Shown: positions 20,713 to 32,420 of the stretch, one piece after another
How positions within the stretch are numbered: the first letter of the stretch is position 1
How the letters are laid out: every line of letters begins with the position of its first letter
NCBI GenBank assembly: GCA_028386065.3
Contig: JAKUCV010003596.1
Location: 1-64,000, forward strand
Length of the DNA stretch: 64,000 bases
Direction: 5' to 3'
From: Turnera subulata
Lineage: Eukaryota > Streptophyta > Magnoliopsida > Malpighiales > Passifloraceae
The notes under the pieces: generated by a model
Seen by the model: the letters and a program-made list of their open reading frames with translations, nothing else
What the model was told of the DNA's origin: nothing
The model's database searches: none
Program-made: the position numbers and the translations under genes

Positions 20713-21369
20713 ACCCTCTAGGTTACAACCCATTCATAACCATCATACGTTCATCATAGAAATTAGGATCCATTTTCCTCATGCATTCACAGGCATCATC
20801 CTAGGGGCATTCCCTTTGAATTCCCATGCATCATACAAACTATTGTCAATCCCCTTTCATAATCATATGCATCATGAATTTACTCCCTTTGCATTTTCAT
20901 GCATCATTCTAAGAATCATTCCCTTTTGCATCTACATGCACTATTCTAAGGATCATCATCTTTTGCACCTTCATGCTCTTATCCAAAGTTCATTTCCATT
21001 TGCACCCGCACGCATCTCATTAGCACGCCATTGTGAAATTGCATCTTCACGTCGTTATAAACATTGCTAACAATCATATCAAGTAGAAGATAGGATCATC
21101 CCCATGCATTCAAATCAAGTCGAGCATCACTTTAGAAGCATCTACATGTACTCACTTGGAACATGGATTCCTTGAGCAAACTAGATTCAAATTGCAAGAA
21201 CAAACTCTTTTCATGAACACATCAAAAGATTCAAAATCTTAGTCCATCATCACAAATGATTTGTTAAATATTCGAATGGATCATGCCCCTAGATATTTCT
21301 CGCATAGGTTATGCAATAGGGCTTGCTACCCCTAAATCATGATGTTTCAATGACAAATGTAATATCAAA

Positions 21370-21475
21370 CCTTAGGACGGAGGTGTCCTTGTCTCTTTTA
21401 AGATGGAAGTATCCTAAAACCTCAGGACGGAGGTGTCCTTGTCTCTTTTAGGAAGGCGGTTTCCTTAGGGCAAAG
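21370..21475. repeat. short repeat with GGACGGAGGTGTCCTTGTCT
   Basis: The unit CCTTAGGACGGAGGTGTCC followed by TTGTCTCTTTTA appears twice perfectly, with diverged halves between and after. Confidence 0.7.
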
Positions 21476-21494
21476 GAGTCCATGCAACCCTTTT

Positions 21495-21795
21495 TAGTCT
21501 CAACCTTTAGTCTCAACTTTTTAGTCTCAACCTTTAGTCTCAACCTTTAATCTCAACCTATAGTCTCAACCTTTAGTCTCAACCTTTTAGTCTCAAACTT
21601 TTAGTCTCAACCATTAGTCTCAACCTCTTAGTGTCAACCCTTTAGCCTCAACCCTTTAGTCTCAACCTTTAGTCTCAACCCTTTAGTCTCAACCTTTAGT
21701 CTCAACCCTTTAGTCTCAACACCTTTAGTCTCAACCCTTTAAGTCTCAACCCTTTAGTCTCAACCCTTTAGTCTCAAGCTTTATGTCTCAACCCC
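21495..21795. repeat. TAGTCTCAACC(CTT) minisatellite, 12-15-bp unit
   Basis: More than 20 near-perfect copies of TTTAGTCTCAACC lie head to tail, with length changes only in the C/T run. One copy has TAGTGTCAACC and one has AAGTCTC. Within the Tat-3 3' UTR. Confidence 0.92.
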
Positions 21796-21960
21796 TTTAG
21801 AAAGTAAGCTAATGGTTAGGGATTCTCCCTCTCATAATGTTGAAATCATCTTTTTGGAAAGTAAGCTAGTGGTTAGGGATTCTCCCTCTCATAACGTTGA
21901 AACCATCATTTTGGAAAGTAAGTTAATAGTTAGGATCCAAGCATCCTCTCTTAACACTAA
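21796..21960. repeat. three tandem copies of a ~57-bp unit
   Basis: The unit begins GAAAGTAAGCTAATGGTTAG and includes GGATTCTCCCTCTCATAA. It is present three times, the last diverged. It directly follows the minisatellite. Confidence 0.85.
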
Positions 21961-22108
21961 AATCTTCCATCGCCAATGGAAAAACCTCAAGTAAGCATTG
22001 TCAAGCATCATGGTATCACAATCAAGAGCACATCCACGTGTATTATTTCTTTTCTAAATTTGTGTGTTCAATTGCGTTGTTTCGTGCCTAAATTCTTAGA
22101 CCCTCATC

Positions 22109-22121
22109 AACGAGGGGCATC
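22109..22121 (+). other. polypurine tract of Tat-3
   Basis: AACGAGGGGCATC directly precedes the LTR start (TATGAACACCC, normally TGTGAACACC). The same tract is found on the minus strand beside the Tat-2 3' LTR. Confidence 0.75.
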
Positions 22122-23935
22122 TATGAACACCCAAATTTAGCCACCAACTTTTATTCTATTGGTTTTTATTGTATTTTAGAGCCCAAGGTTAATTTTATTA
22201 ATTGTTGGACTTTAATTTGCCTTAGAAACCTAATTTTGTGGAAACAAGAGGAATAATAGAGATTCTTAGAGTGTAAGCTATGGAATTAAGGAAAAGGAAT
22301 AGAATCCTGACTTTACGCACAAAAATTGGAATTCATAGAAAACCCGGACAAAATAGGAATAATGTGAACACCAACCCGGACCCAGAGGACTTCTCGCAAC
22401 GACCGCCAGGCCCAGGCGGACATCCTTGGAAGACCGCCATGACACGGCGGTCATGTCGTGATGACCGCCACGCCATGTCGGTTAAGTGGTCCTATTTTGG
22501 GAACTTTCTCTGCATCGAGCATAACCCACTTAATTAATGATTCCGGGAGCGTCAGGGGTTCAATCGACATGAAATCAGATGGAGACGAAACCTAGACTCA
22601 TAGGGATTTCATGGATATAAATTGCATATTTTTTGGCCCAGTATATTAACAGCAGTAATTGATTAAATTTGGCCCAGCCGTGCAGAAATCTAGCACCGAC
22701 CTAGGCCCACTATTTTTGCGATATCTCGAGCTACAGAATTCTGATTTAGGATTTCTTTATATGGTCAGAAAGCTAGAAGACTTATCTAGAACTTTACAGA
22801 AGGGCATAGAGTTTTATTTCGTCGTCTACAAGGTGGAAATTGGCATGCAAGTTACGGGTTACAAAATAGGTAAAGCACCAACTTGGTGAGCAAGTCAAGG
22901 ATTTTGTTTTCAATCTGATCTAGGAGTCTTAAACCGACCTACGGACGAATTGTACACTATATATAGGTCCCTAGGGTTTACAGAGAAGGGGGCGGCAACA
23001 TTGAGTATTGGTAAAGCACTCAATTTAACGAATTTTCCACACACCCTAAAGCGCATTAGCTTGGAGAAACTCTTTAGATTTGATTTTATTCTAAAATTCC
23101 TATTGCTTTTCTCTCTCAGATCTCACGTTGTTTTGCTCTAGTTGTGTTTTCTTATTAGTCTTTACAGAGAAGGAGTATAATTCAAGGGCATAGGAGCAAT
23201 CACTCGCAATCCCGAGGTCAAGAACGTGAAGAACTCGCGTAGAGGCTCCTTCAGCATGCAGTCTCGGTAAGCAAATCATATCTCGAGTTCTAGACCTTGG
23301 ATTGCTGCAATCTAAGACTCTATGGAAAGATAAGAGGAATAGCTACAACTTTTTTGTTGAGCTCTGAGGCTGAATCGTTCATTTGGCTCGCTTAAAATCA
23401 GCTGGAAGTCGACTCTAGTTTCTGTCCAGAAACTCAAGGTAAGTGTTCTAAACTCTTTTCGATTCTAAATCGCCTTGTTTGCTGCTGATTCGATGCTATG
23501 ATGATACTGACATGTTTTCTTGAGTGTTTGCTTTCAATCTAAGAACTACGTGTGCTTTGAACCCGGTCGCCGGGGTACGTAGGATGTCTCTAGTGGTGGA
23601 GACGCAAGCCAAATTATGTTCTAACCCTTTCTTTTCTCTTTTGTTCTTTTAATTCTCAGCTTTGCATGCTGTTTTGATGATTATATGCTGTTGGAAATCT
23701 GGTTTACACACACGCACACAAGCACCAAAACACAAGTATTCGCTTAAATTGCATATTATTTCGCCCAAGCATGGATGGGGTGCCTCATACCTTCCTATTC
23801 ATGACTTCGCTAATCTGGTTGCTTTGTGGGTATAAGGAGTTATTCTTTGGTTTCTCCTTAGTTTTTTCACAGTAATAAAACTTGGGTGGCGACTCCATCG
23901 ATTGTCACGAGGTAAGAATGTTCCGGGTTCTCACA
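22122..23935 (+). repeat. Tat-3 3' LTR
   Basis: About 1.8 kb, starting TATGAACACCCAAATTTAG and ending GGGTTCTCACA. It has a cluster of GACCGCC/GGCGGTCAT repeats (about 22400-22482) and a TATA box ACTATATATAGG (22957-22966). Near its end is GGGTGGCGACTCCA, which repeats the start of the Tat PBS. Confidence 0.75.
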
Positions 23936-24990
23936 CAATGTCAACCAACTTATCCATTTGAGAAAGTAATTCGCCAGTGGTTTTGTTGAGATTGGCGATG
24001 CCATCGACTTGAGCTTCCCATCCCATGAGAAAGTCGAAGATGTTGGTGGAATCGGACTCCACGGATGATGTAGACGATGGTGGCTTACAGTGGATGGGTT
24101 GTGTGCTAACACAAAAGCATTCCTCATCAACCTCTTCTTCATCACTAAAAGGATATGGATCAATGGGTTCATGGAGTTCTAGGGCCATAGCTGCGGCAAC
24201 ATGCTTATGCACGGTCTCAAGTGCAGGTTTAGAAGGGGTTAAAGTGTAGGGATCTAGGTTAATTCCTAAGAATTTTGTGATATGAGTGATCAGCCGTCCA
24301 CATGTTATCTCGCCTTCTCCTTTGCAAATATGAGCAAAATTTTGCAGCAACCAAAGTCCTCCATTGAGTTTGTATCCGTGTACCATGCAAAAGAGTACGA
24401 AAAGCTCATCACATTGCACCTTGTGTGCATCTTTGATTCTTCCAAAGAAAGTGTGTGCCAAAACTCTATGTTAATACCTCAGTGCATTGTCCTTAATGCA
24501 CAAGTCACTAGCCAAGCCAGAGCCAGGGATGTGAGAATCATTGCAAATCGTGTCCATCATGACTCTGCCATTAAAGCTACAGCTAGGAACTCGCCAGCGT
24601 TCGGCATCAAAACCAACAATCTTGTTGAAATCAATTAAGCTCATCTCATATTCTTTCCTTGCAAGCCGAAACTTGACATAGTCGGGATCATGAATGTCCT
24701 TGAGATCCACGTCATACCCAAAAGTGGCAAGAAACTCATAAGTAAGCTTCTCGTATGACGGCTCCTTAAACTTGCAAAAATCGACTAGTCCTATGTTGGC
24801 AAGGTACTTGCCAATCGGCTCCTCAAGATTGTAAGATTCAACCACCTCAAAATCAATGTACCTCGTAGGAATTAGAGGTCTCCTAATCAGCTTGTCAACC
24901 TAGCGCGATTCTCTTCAAAAATCCATCCCGGATTGTACTCGGTAAACTTAGGCATAGCCATAAAGCGCGGGGTATGGTTGGTGTTGGTGA
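23936..24990 (-). pseudogene. Athila downstream ORF (ATHILA ORF-1 family-like), truncated
   Basis: The minus-strand frames give YNLEEPIGKYLANIGLVDF, FGYDVDLKDIHDPDYVKFR, then EYEMSLIDFNKIVGFDAERW. After a frame break come VQCDELFVLFCMVHGYKLNG and CGRLITHITKFLGINLDPYT, and an acidic Ser-rich part ending QMDKLVDIV at the Tat-3 border. It resembles the Pfam ATHILA ORF-1 family and sits in the env-like position downstream of pol. The plus copy at 33775-34968 is nearly the same protein. The function of this family is not known. Confidence 0.75.
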
Positions 24991-26239
24991 AGTTGCGTCG
25001 GCAAGGGTTTTTTTGTGGGAAAATTCATCTTGAACTAGGGCTAAAGAAGGTAGGAGACGAAAAGAAAAACTTAAAGGGTGCTAGGGAAGTGAAATCGGCA
25101 CTACGGGTATGGATGTCTAGAGCTTAAATGTTTTGGTGTGGAAAAATATGGGGGGTATTGGTGTGTACTTATAGGCTCTAGAGGCGCTGGAAAAAGTGGT
25201 GTTGGTGCCGACTTCTAGTCCTGTGGGTACTAGGAATCCTCCTCAAACTAGTATTCATAGTGGGTGCGTACTAGGAATCCTATTTCTCCAGGGATTAGAA
25301 AATCCCTAAAAATAAAATAAAGACTAAATTCTAATCCTAAAAACTAAAGGAATACTAACCTACATATTTTTGGTGGGCGTAAGAACTAAGAAAAAATGCA
25401 AAGGGGTGCTGGTCCAAAAATCAAAGCTGGTTGCGTGGCCTCCTTGCTCTCAGGTCGGTGCGCCTGGGTGCAAATTGGCGCGCCATTGGCATGCCTTGGT
25501 GCACCTAGGTGTGCCCTCAGGTGCGCTGGTAGGCACGCCTGCGGGTTTGCCTGCGGATGTGCCAATTGGTGCGTCCGGGTGCGCCTGTAGGTGCGTCGTC
25601 AGGGCTGGTGGGTGCGTGCTGACCTGCGCGTTGGCGCGCCTTGGTGTGTGCTGATGCGCGGTTTGGTGTGCCTTTCCTAGCCCGTGGGCATGCTAATTGT
25701 CCTTCTTAGGCGCCACGGTGCACTAACCGGTTTATCCTATCCCAAAAATATTTTTGTTTTTCGATTTTTTTGTGTTTTTCAATTTTTTGATTTTTCTTTT
25801 TTAATGAATTATGAAAAGTTGAAAAATCCTGGGGTGCTAGAAAAATAAAGAAAATCCTAAAAACTAATCCTAAAAATTGACTCCTCTAATTTAGCCTAGT
25901 TTGTTATGAACTCGCCATCGGAACCTAAGGGTAAGTGCTAAATGTATACGAATGCATCGAAACAAAGAAAATCCAACAAAGCACTCAAGCAAATCATCAC
26001 ACAAATTATGCAAAAATGTAAAAGTTTGAGTTTAAGAAAAGCTTCTCTCATTAATTTGATGAAGAATTCGTCTTGACCCTTCCAATGTGGTTGATCTCTC
26101 CTCGAAAAATTCCTTCTTTCTTCCAATCTGCATAGACTAAAAAAAAACAAAACAAAAATTAATGAAAATAAAAGACTCAAAACACTAAACTACCTTAAAT
26201 TGTGGGTTGCCTCCCACACAGCGCGTCTTTACTGTCGTC
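24991..26239 (-). other. Athila-1 spacer between pol and downstream ORF, with G/C-rich repeat
   Basis: No gene. 25420-25690 is a G/C-rich stretch of degenerate GGTGCGCCTGGG-type units in otherwise AT-rich DNA. A decayed TATA (minus strand CCTATAAGTACAC, near 25160-25175) matches the intact one of Athila-2 at 33591. Poly-T/A tracts lie at 25745-25800. Confidence 0.7.
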
Positions 26240-28812
26240 TTAGTTGGACTGGATTGATGGGCGGTTATGGTGGATCATGGAGATTTTCGGTGAATCGCCT
26301 CCCATGAAAATCGCCTTGATTGTAGACTTGATCAAAATTTCTCTCATACTTCGGAATGTATCCCATGCGATATAGATAATCAACCAACTCGGCAAACTAA
26401 GGAGGTTTCTTTGTGGAAATAGCATTGACCATGGTGAGATAATCGTCTGGCAGTGCGTCATTAATCGGCTTCTCCTCTTCTTGCTTCTCGTCTTTCTCCA
26501 ATTGCAATCTTCATAAATGATCAGCAACTAAGTTCTCCGTTCCTTTCTTGTCCTTGATCTCTAGGTCGAATTCTTGCAACATAAGAATCCATCGAAGAAG
26601 TCTTGGTTTAGCTTCTTTCTTCTGGAGCAAATACTTCAATGCAGCATGGTCCGTGTGAACAATCACCTTGGAACCCAAAAGGTAACTCCTGAACTTGTCA
26701 ATTGCGAATACAACAGCTAATAACTCCTTCTCCGTAGTTGCATAATTAACTTGAGCATCATCTAGAGTCTTGCTTGCACAGTAAATGCCGTGCATCTTCC
26801 CATCTCGGTGTTGTCCTAAGACTGTGCCTAATACATAGTCGCTTGCATCACACATTATCTCGAACGGAAGTGAATAATCAGGGGGTTGAATGATGGGTGT
26901 CGAAATCAGCTCCTTCTTGAGCTTGTCGAATGCTTCCATACAGTGTTCATCAAAGACAAAAGGCACATCTTTATTCAAGAGACTGGTAAGAGGTTTGGCT
27001 ACCTTTGAGAAATCCTTAATGAATCTTCTATAAAATCCGGCATGTCGAAGAAAACTGCGAATTGCCCTGACTGAATTCGGTGAAGGTAAGGTCTCTATCA
27101 CATCTATCTTGGCTCTGTCTACTTCAATCCCACGTTCGGAAACTAAGTGTCCAAGAACAATTCCTTCTTGTACCATAAAATGGCATTTTTCCCAATTAAG
27201 CACCAAAGTAGTCTTCCTCACATCTTGTAAGTACCTTTGATAGGTTAGATAAACAATCCTCAAATGTCTTCCCGCAGATGGAAAAGTCATTCATGAAAAC
27301 CTCCAGAATCTTCTCTATGTAATTAGAGAAAATCGCCATCATGCATCTCTGAAAAGTGCATCTGTCGATAAGCAAAAGTTCCATACGGACAGAACATCGT
27401 CTTCTCTTGATCATTCGGGTGAATAGGTATATGAAAGAATCCCGAGTATCCATCCAAATATCAATAATAAGAATGCTTAGCCAGTCGCTTAAGCATAACG
27501 GCAATGGAAAGTGATCCTTGCGCGTAGCACTGTTTAGCTTCCTATAATCAATACACATTCTCCATCCTGTAACAGTCCTCGTAGGAATCAACTCGTCATC
27601 CTTGTTCTTGACCATTGTCGTTCCTCCTTTCTTCGGTACCACGTGAACTGGGGCTACCCATTCACTGTCAGAAATCGGATAAATAATCCCTGCATCAAGA
27701 AGCTTAAGAATCTCCTTTTTCACAACTTCCTTCATATTCCCATTAAGCCTCCTTTGACTTTCAAAGCTCGGTTTGCTACCTTCCTCAAGCAAAATACGAT
27801 GCATACAGAATGTAGGACTAATTCCCTTCAAGTCCTCAACAGAATATCCAATAGCTTTTCTATGCATTCTAAGCATATCAAGTGGCATTTCCTCCTCTAC
27901 TTTACTCAACTTGGCATTAATGATAACAGGATATGTAGAGTCGGGACCTAAGAATGCATACCGTAGCTTAGATGGTAATGGTTTTAGCTCTACTTTTGGT
28001 GCGCTCCGAACATCATCTTTCTTCTCTTCTCCAATCAACTCAAAGCTCTTGTCTTCGGTCGCTTCCAATGGTGGCGTGGATTGCAAAATTTTTGCACTTT
28101 GGGCAATCTCCAAATTGTCTTCTTCAGTAGTGCCACTCGTCACCAAACAATTCAAAAGTGGATCGTCACTACTTGCTACTTTGCTCACTTCCTTCACGGC
28201 ATCATCAATAAAACCAACTCGGAAACAACTGTTTTCTTCAAGTGGTCCTTCGGTTGCACGGAACACATTGAACTGGATTTTCTCATTCCCAATCCTTAAA
28301 GTAAGCTTTCCATCACGAACATCAATTTGAGCTCCAGCAGTAGCTAAGAACGGCCTCCCAAGAATAATCGGCATTTGAAAATCAATTTCCATGTCGAGCA
28401 CCACAAAATCGACTGGTACAAAGAATTTCCCAACCTTAATTGGAATATCCTCCAATATCCCCACTGGATATTTGACAGATCGATCCACAAGCTGAAGAGA
28501 GATGGTAGTTGGCTTCATATCTCCAATGTCGAGCTTCTCAGCAATTCGCTTTGGAATAAGACTAACACTGGCTCTTAAATCACATAGAGCTCGCTCAATG
28601 CACATAGAGCCAATATTGCAAGGAATAGAGAAACTTCTAGGGTCCTTCAGTTTCAGCGGTAGCTTGTTCTGCAGGATTGCACTGCAATACTCCGTCAAAG
28701 CCACTGTCTCGTAATCTTCTAGCTTCCTTTTCCTAGAAAGAATTTCCTTAAGAAATTTAGCATAAGCAGGCATTTGAGAAATTACTTCAGTAAATGGAAC
28801 ATTAATATGCAA
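26240..28812 (-). pseudogene. pol: Athila-1 pol remnant (protease, RT, RNase H; integrase mostly deleted)
   Basis: The protease region reads RALCDLRASVSLIP, where the Athila family has DLGAS, so the active-site Gly is Arg. RT has WVAPVHVVPKKGG and WRMCIDYRKLNSATRKDHFPLP, then a frame break near 27540. The catalytic box appears as [11 protein letters not shown], with Asn where FMDD has the first Asp. RNase H follows ([28 protein letters not shown]) to about 26511. Sequence then jumps to the very end of integrase ([12 protein letters not shown], 26240), so zinc-binding and DDE parts are missing. Enzymatically dead. Confidence 0.88.
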
Positions 28813-30562
28813 TTTCTTTAAATGTTCAAGAAATCTCCCGAATTGTTCTATTTTTTTTTGCTCTGCTGAAGTCAGTGAGGGAATGGAACCGGTGGTTCAT
28901 AAGCTTTGACTTCAGGCCATATCTCCTTCGGTTGCTCTCTTTTCTGCTTCGCTAGCTTCCACTTAGGAATCCACTTCTCTTGCTCTTGCTTCTTTTCCTC
29001 TGCTCGCTTTTCAGGTAACTGCTTCTCTACTTTTGGTTGCTCATCTTCTTCTTCTTGCTTAATGATGGTGTCGGCTTCTTCTTCTTAGGTGGATAGGGAT
29101 CTTCTAATTGCTTACCGCTTCTAAGTGCTACAGCCTTGACTTTCTCTCTCGCATTGACTGTGCGCTGTCCCGGTAGGTAACCTGGTTTCCTCATGATCGC
29201 CTCTGCTTGCTGCGCAAGTTGCGTCTCAAGCATCTTCGAGTGAGTCTCCATATTCGCCATCCGATTGTTGAATCCTTGCATCAACTCTGTTTGCATACGT
29301 TGAGTCTCCATTATGGCTTTCATCATAGATGTAAGATCCATGTCTTGATTCTTCGGAATTCGCATGCTTGAACTCTTTTGGCCATAATCGTTCCTTTGAA
29401 AGTTGCCTTGCTGGTTCGGGTTGGTCTCCCTCCATGAGAAATTAGGATGATTCCTCCATTCTGGATTGTATGTGTTGGTGTAGGGTCCTCGTTGTTGTTG
29501 GCGTTGATGAATGTAGTTCATCTGCTCAATCGTCAAGTCATCTCCGGTTGGACAATTCATTGAATTGTGTCCAGCACCTGCACATTTATCACAAATTAAA
29601 CTCGGCATAACAGCAGCAACACATGATTTCACATGCTGACTCAAAGAATCTAGCATCGAATTAAGCATTGTCACTGTCTCCACTTCTAGAATCCCAGCTA
29701 CTCGCTTGTTGTTTGATCATGAAGAGCTCTGGTAACTATTACTTGCCATCGTTTCCAACTTCTGATACGCCACATCGGGTGCTTGTGCCATGAATTCCCT
29801 TCCTGAAGCTGCGTCCAAACTCTTGCGCAAAGGCTCATTTAAACCATTATAGAATGATTGAACTCCAAGCCATTCGGGTAATCCATGTTGTGGGCATCCT
29901 TGAATAAGATCCTTGTAACGTTCCCATGCTTCACAAAAACTTTCTCCATTGAATTGAGTGAATGATGTAATCTTGCTCGGGATATGTGCTGCTATTTCAG
30001 GTGGATAATATTTGGCAAGAAAAGCCTTTGAAAGCTCCTCCCACGTCTTGTATGTTCCAGCTGCTCCTGACTTCAACCACTTCTTAGCCTTGCCGTGCAA
30101 AGAAAACGAGAATAATCGAAGTCGAAATGCATCATCAGTTGCCCCATTGATCTTGATCAAATCCCAAATCTCCGTAAACGTCTGTAGATGTTGATTCGGG
30201 TCCTCATTATCCAAGCCTCCAAATTTTTCCTGTTGCACCATGTGAATGAGTGATGTCTTCAGTTCGAAATTGTTGGCATTGATCGCTGGCCTTGCAATGC
30301 TCGACTGCACGATATCCAAACTCGGTGTTGCGTAGTCACGCAATGTCTTGTTTCCTTCTTCTGCCATGATAACTGTCTCGAAATTATCTTCTACAACTTC
30401 TTCTTCCTCTTCTATTTCAGTGTCTTGAAGAAACTCCACAGGCTCTACAACTTGCTTCTGCTTTGGCTAGTTCGCGCGTAGTTGCTTGTGTAATGTTCTC
30501 TCGATCTCCGGATTGATCTCAGGAATTGGACTCGATGAAGCACGGCGTCTTGTCTTGGGCAT
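28813..30562 (-). pseudogene. gag: Athila-1 gag
   Basis: The start MPKTRRRASSSPIPEINPE is at 30562; a TAG near 30470 interrupts it. The frame MEFLQDTEIEEEEE... (30439-29717) holds the Athila gag core (FGGLDNEDPNQHLQTFTEIW, GKAKKWLKSGAAGTYKTWEE, FLAKYYPPE). After a frame break at about 29700 comes a zinc knuckle CDKCAGAGHNSMNCP, a Gln/Asn-rich region and a Lys-rich tail (PKKKKPTPSLSKKKK) at about 29060, with a further break before the protease. Confidence 0.87.
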
Positions 30563-30722
30563 CAACCAAAATCGACAACACTAAAAAAAAAACAAAAATC
30601 GATTAAATAAAATAAAAAGAAATAAAAAGAAACTAATGCAAAAAATAAAACCTAAAGTAATCTAGCTGCATTCTCGCTAGTATTAAAACCGTTTGTTCCC
30701 CGGCAACGGCGCCAGAAAAGCT
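30563..30722 (-). other. Athila-1 leader and PBS
   Basis: A-rich leader. PBS TGGCGCCGTTGCCGGGGA on the minus strand at 30714-30697, complementary to the 3' end of tRNA-Asp, eight bases from the LTR end. Confidence 0.82.
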
Positions 30723-31933
30723 TGATGCTTTTTATTTACGCATGACTTTTTCAAATTTATAATTCTTGATCAATTCACAACACGACACACAAATAACTCA
30801 CGAGTAAACACAACGATTGTTAACTGCAAGCGCACAGTGTACTATGTAGTGTAGTAGTCTAATCACGGTCGATCCACGGAACAAGGGAAATAAGTACTAC
30901 CTAATGTCACAGCTTACGATTATCTAGGCAAATCAAATAAAAGATGGTGTAGGATGATGTCAAAACCAACAAATAAAAAGAAATAAAATTGCAGAATTAA
31001 TCTAAAGTGTGGTTCTATCAATATCTAAAGCAATCTAAGAAATCGGGGTTCACACAATTACTATCTAGGTTTATTATGCATGGAATTGACATCTCCTATT
31101 GATGTGTGATTGTGGGCAATTGTTTCTAATGTTTTAATCCTCAACTCTCGCATGTTGAATCCTACTAGTGTGTGTGACCTAATAACTAACCAACTCGGCA
31201 GAGCTTCGCCCTCTGACTTCTGCCTCCTGAATATGTCAACCTAGGGGGTCCTTTTATACTGCCTCTAGCTGCTGGAAGTCGGTGGGGCTCTCCTTCTTTG
31301 AATGGAAATAGAATTCTTGACTTGCACTCCAAGTTGGACTTTTGTCTGTTTTCTGACCCTAAAATTTCACGCCACTTAACTCCTAGAAGACATCCGAACT
31401 GGGCGCTAGGCTCTTGTACAAAGTTCTAGATAATTCTCTCAGATTTCTTTACATAAAAAGAACTCTTCAATTGGACTTCTGTAGCTCAAGATATCGCCGA
31501 ACAACTGGGCTTGGTTCGACACAGAAAAATATGCATCCTGGGCTGGATTAAAATAATTACTGCTCCTTGTAAACACGTCTAAAGTTAAGAAATTTAATCC
31601 ATAGAAAGCTCTGGAAGTCTAGTTTTCGTATCCAATTGTTCTCACTTAATTTCGATGCCTAGAACTACCGAAATCATCAAAATAGTCGGCCGTGCTCACT
31701 GCAGAAAGTTACCTAAATTGGGTCTGGTTTCCAAACTTGGCTAAAAAGCTTCCATTCTTCAATAAAAATGATATATTGTTGATAAAAACACTTGATCAGC
31801 AAAACTGAAGTACTAATTGAAACAATGCATGAAAACACACGATAATATAAAGATTATACAAATAATCGACCAAGAATACATAGTAAAAGCCATTCAAAAC
31901 CATCATAAAAACACTAACATTTAGATGTTATCA
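30723..31933 (-). repeat. Athila-1 5' LTR
   Basis: 1211 bp, minus strand TGATAACATCTAAATG...AAGCATCA. It is homologous to the Athila-2 3' LTR at 55591-57481 but lacks about 0.65 kb between CACTAGTAGG and ATTCAACATGCGAG (near 31145-31175). Confidence 0.85.
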
Positions 31934-31936
31934 ATA

Positions 31937-32420
31937 CAAGACTCCAATGGGGACCACTCCCTACAAGTTGGTCTTTGGAAAGTCATGCCATTTGCTCGTA
32001 GAGATCCAGCACAAAGCTTATTGGGCAATAAAGGCTCTTAATTTCAACTTGCAGAAAGCTGGAGAAAGACGTCTACTTCAACTTGATGAGCTCAAAGAAT
32101 TGCGATTAGATGCCTATCAGAATGCAAGGATCTACAAAGAAAGAACAAAGAGATGGCACATCATTCGACGTGAAATCAAGGAAGGTGACCAAGTTTTGCT
32201 GTACAATTCAAGATTGAAGTTATTTCCTGGGAAGCTGAGGTCGAGATGGTCAGGACCTTTTATTGTAAAGAAGGTCTATCAGCATGGAGCAGTAGATATA
32301 TGGAGTGAAAAAAGTGAAATTTTCAAAGTGAATGGTCAAAGGTTGAAAGTCTACAATCAAGGCGATTCACCGAAAAGCTTCATGATCCACCATAACCGCC
32401 CTTCCATCCGGTCCAGCTAA
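31937..32420 (+). pseudogene. Athila-2 integrase C-terminal part
   Basis: Reads [20 protein letters not shown], then [20 protein letters not shown], the [24 protein letters not shown] C-terminal fold, and ends [12 protein letters not shown] at 32420. This is the C-terminal third of an Athila integrase; the catalytic core was separated by the Athila-1 insertion at 31934. The piece itself is open for 157 codons. Confidence 0.88.

Larger units (their letters stand above)
19195..23935 (+). mobile_element. Tat-3: 3' part of a plus-strand Tat element (3' UTR and 3' LTR)
   Basis: A polypurine tract (22109-22121) is followed by a plus-oriented Tat LTR ending at 23935. The 2.9 kb before it has no recognisable coding sequence and is full of short tandem repeats, as is known for 3' UTRs of Tat/Ogre elements. 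Its left side is cut by the Tat-1 LTR. It is inserted in the Athila-1 ORF; the flanking CAATG (23936-23940) would be one copy of the target duplication. Confidence 0.75.
23936..31933 (-). mobile_element. Athila-1: minus-strand Athila element, 3'-interrupted by Tat-3
   Basis: On the minus strand: LTR 31933-30723, PBS 30714-30697 matching tRNA-Asp (TGGCGCCGTTGCCGGGGA, the Athila type), gag, pol remnant, and a downstream ORF that is cut at 23936 by Tat-3. Integrase is largely deleted. Its right end abuts Athila-2 integrase coding sequence at 31934 (ATACAAGACTCC), so it inserted in Athila-2. The left part lies beyond the window. Confidence 0.82.

Noticed and set aside
25370..25654. Gly/Ala/Cys-rich frame over the G/C-rich repeat
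   Set aside because: A repeat artefact; the other Athila copy is open in a different frame with a different peptide.
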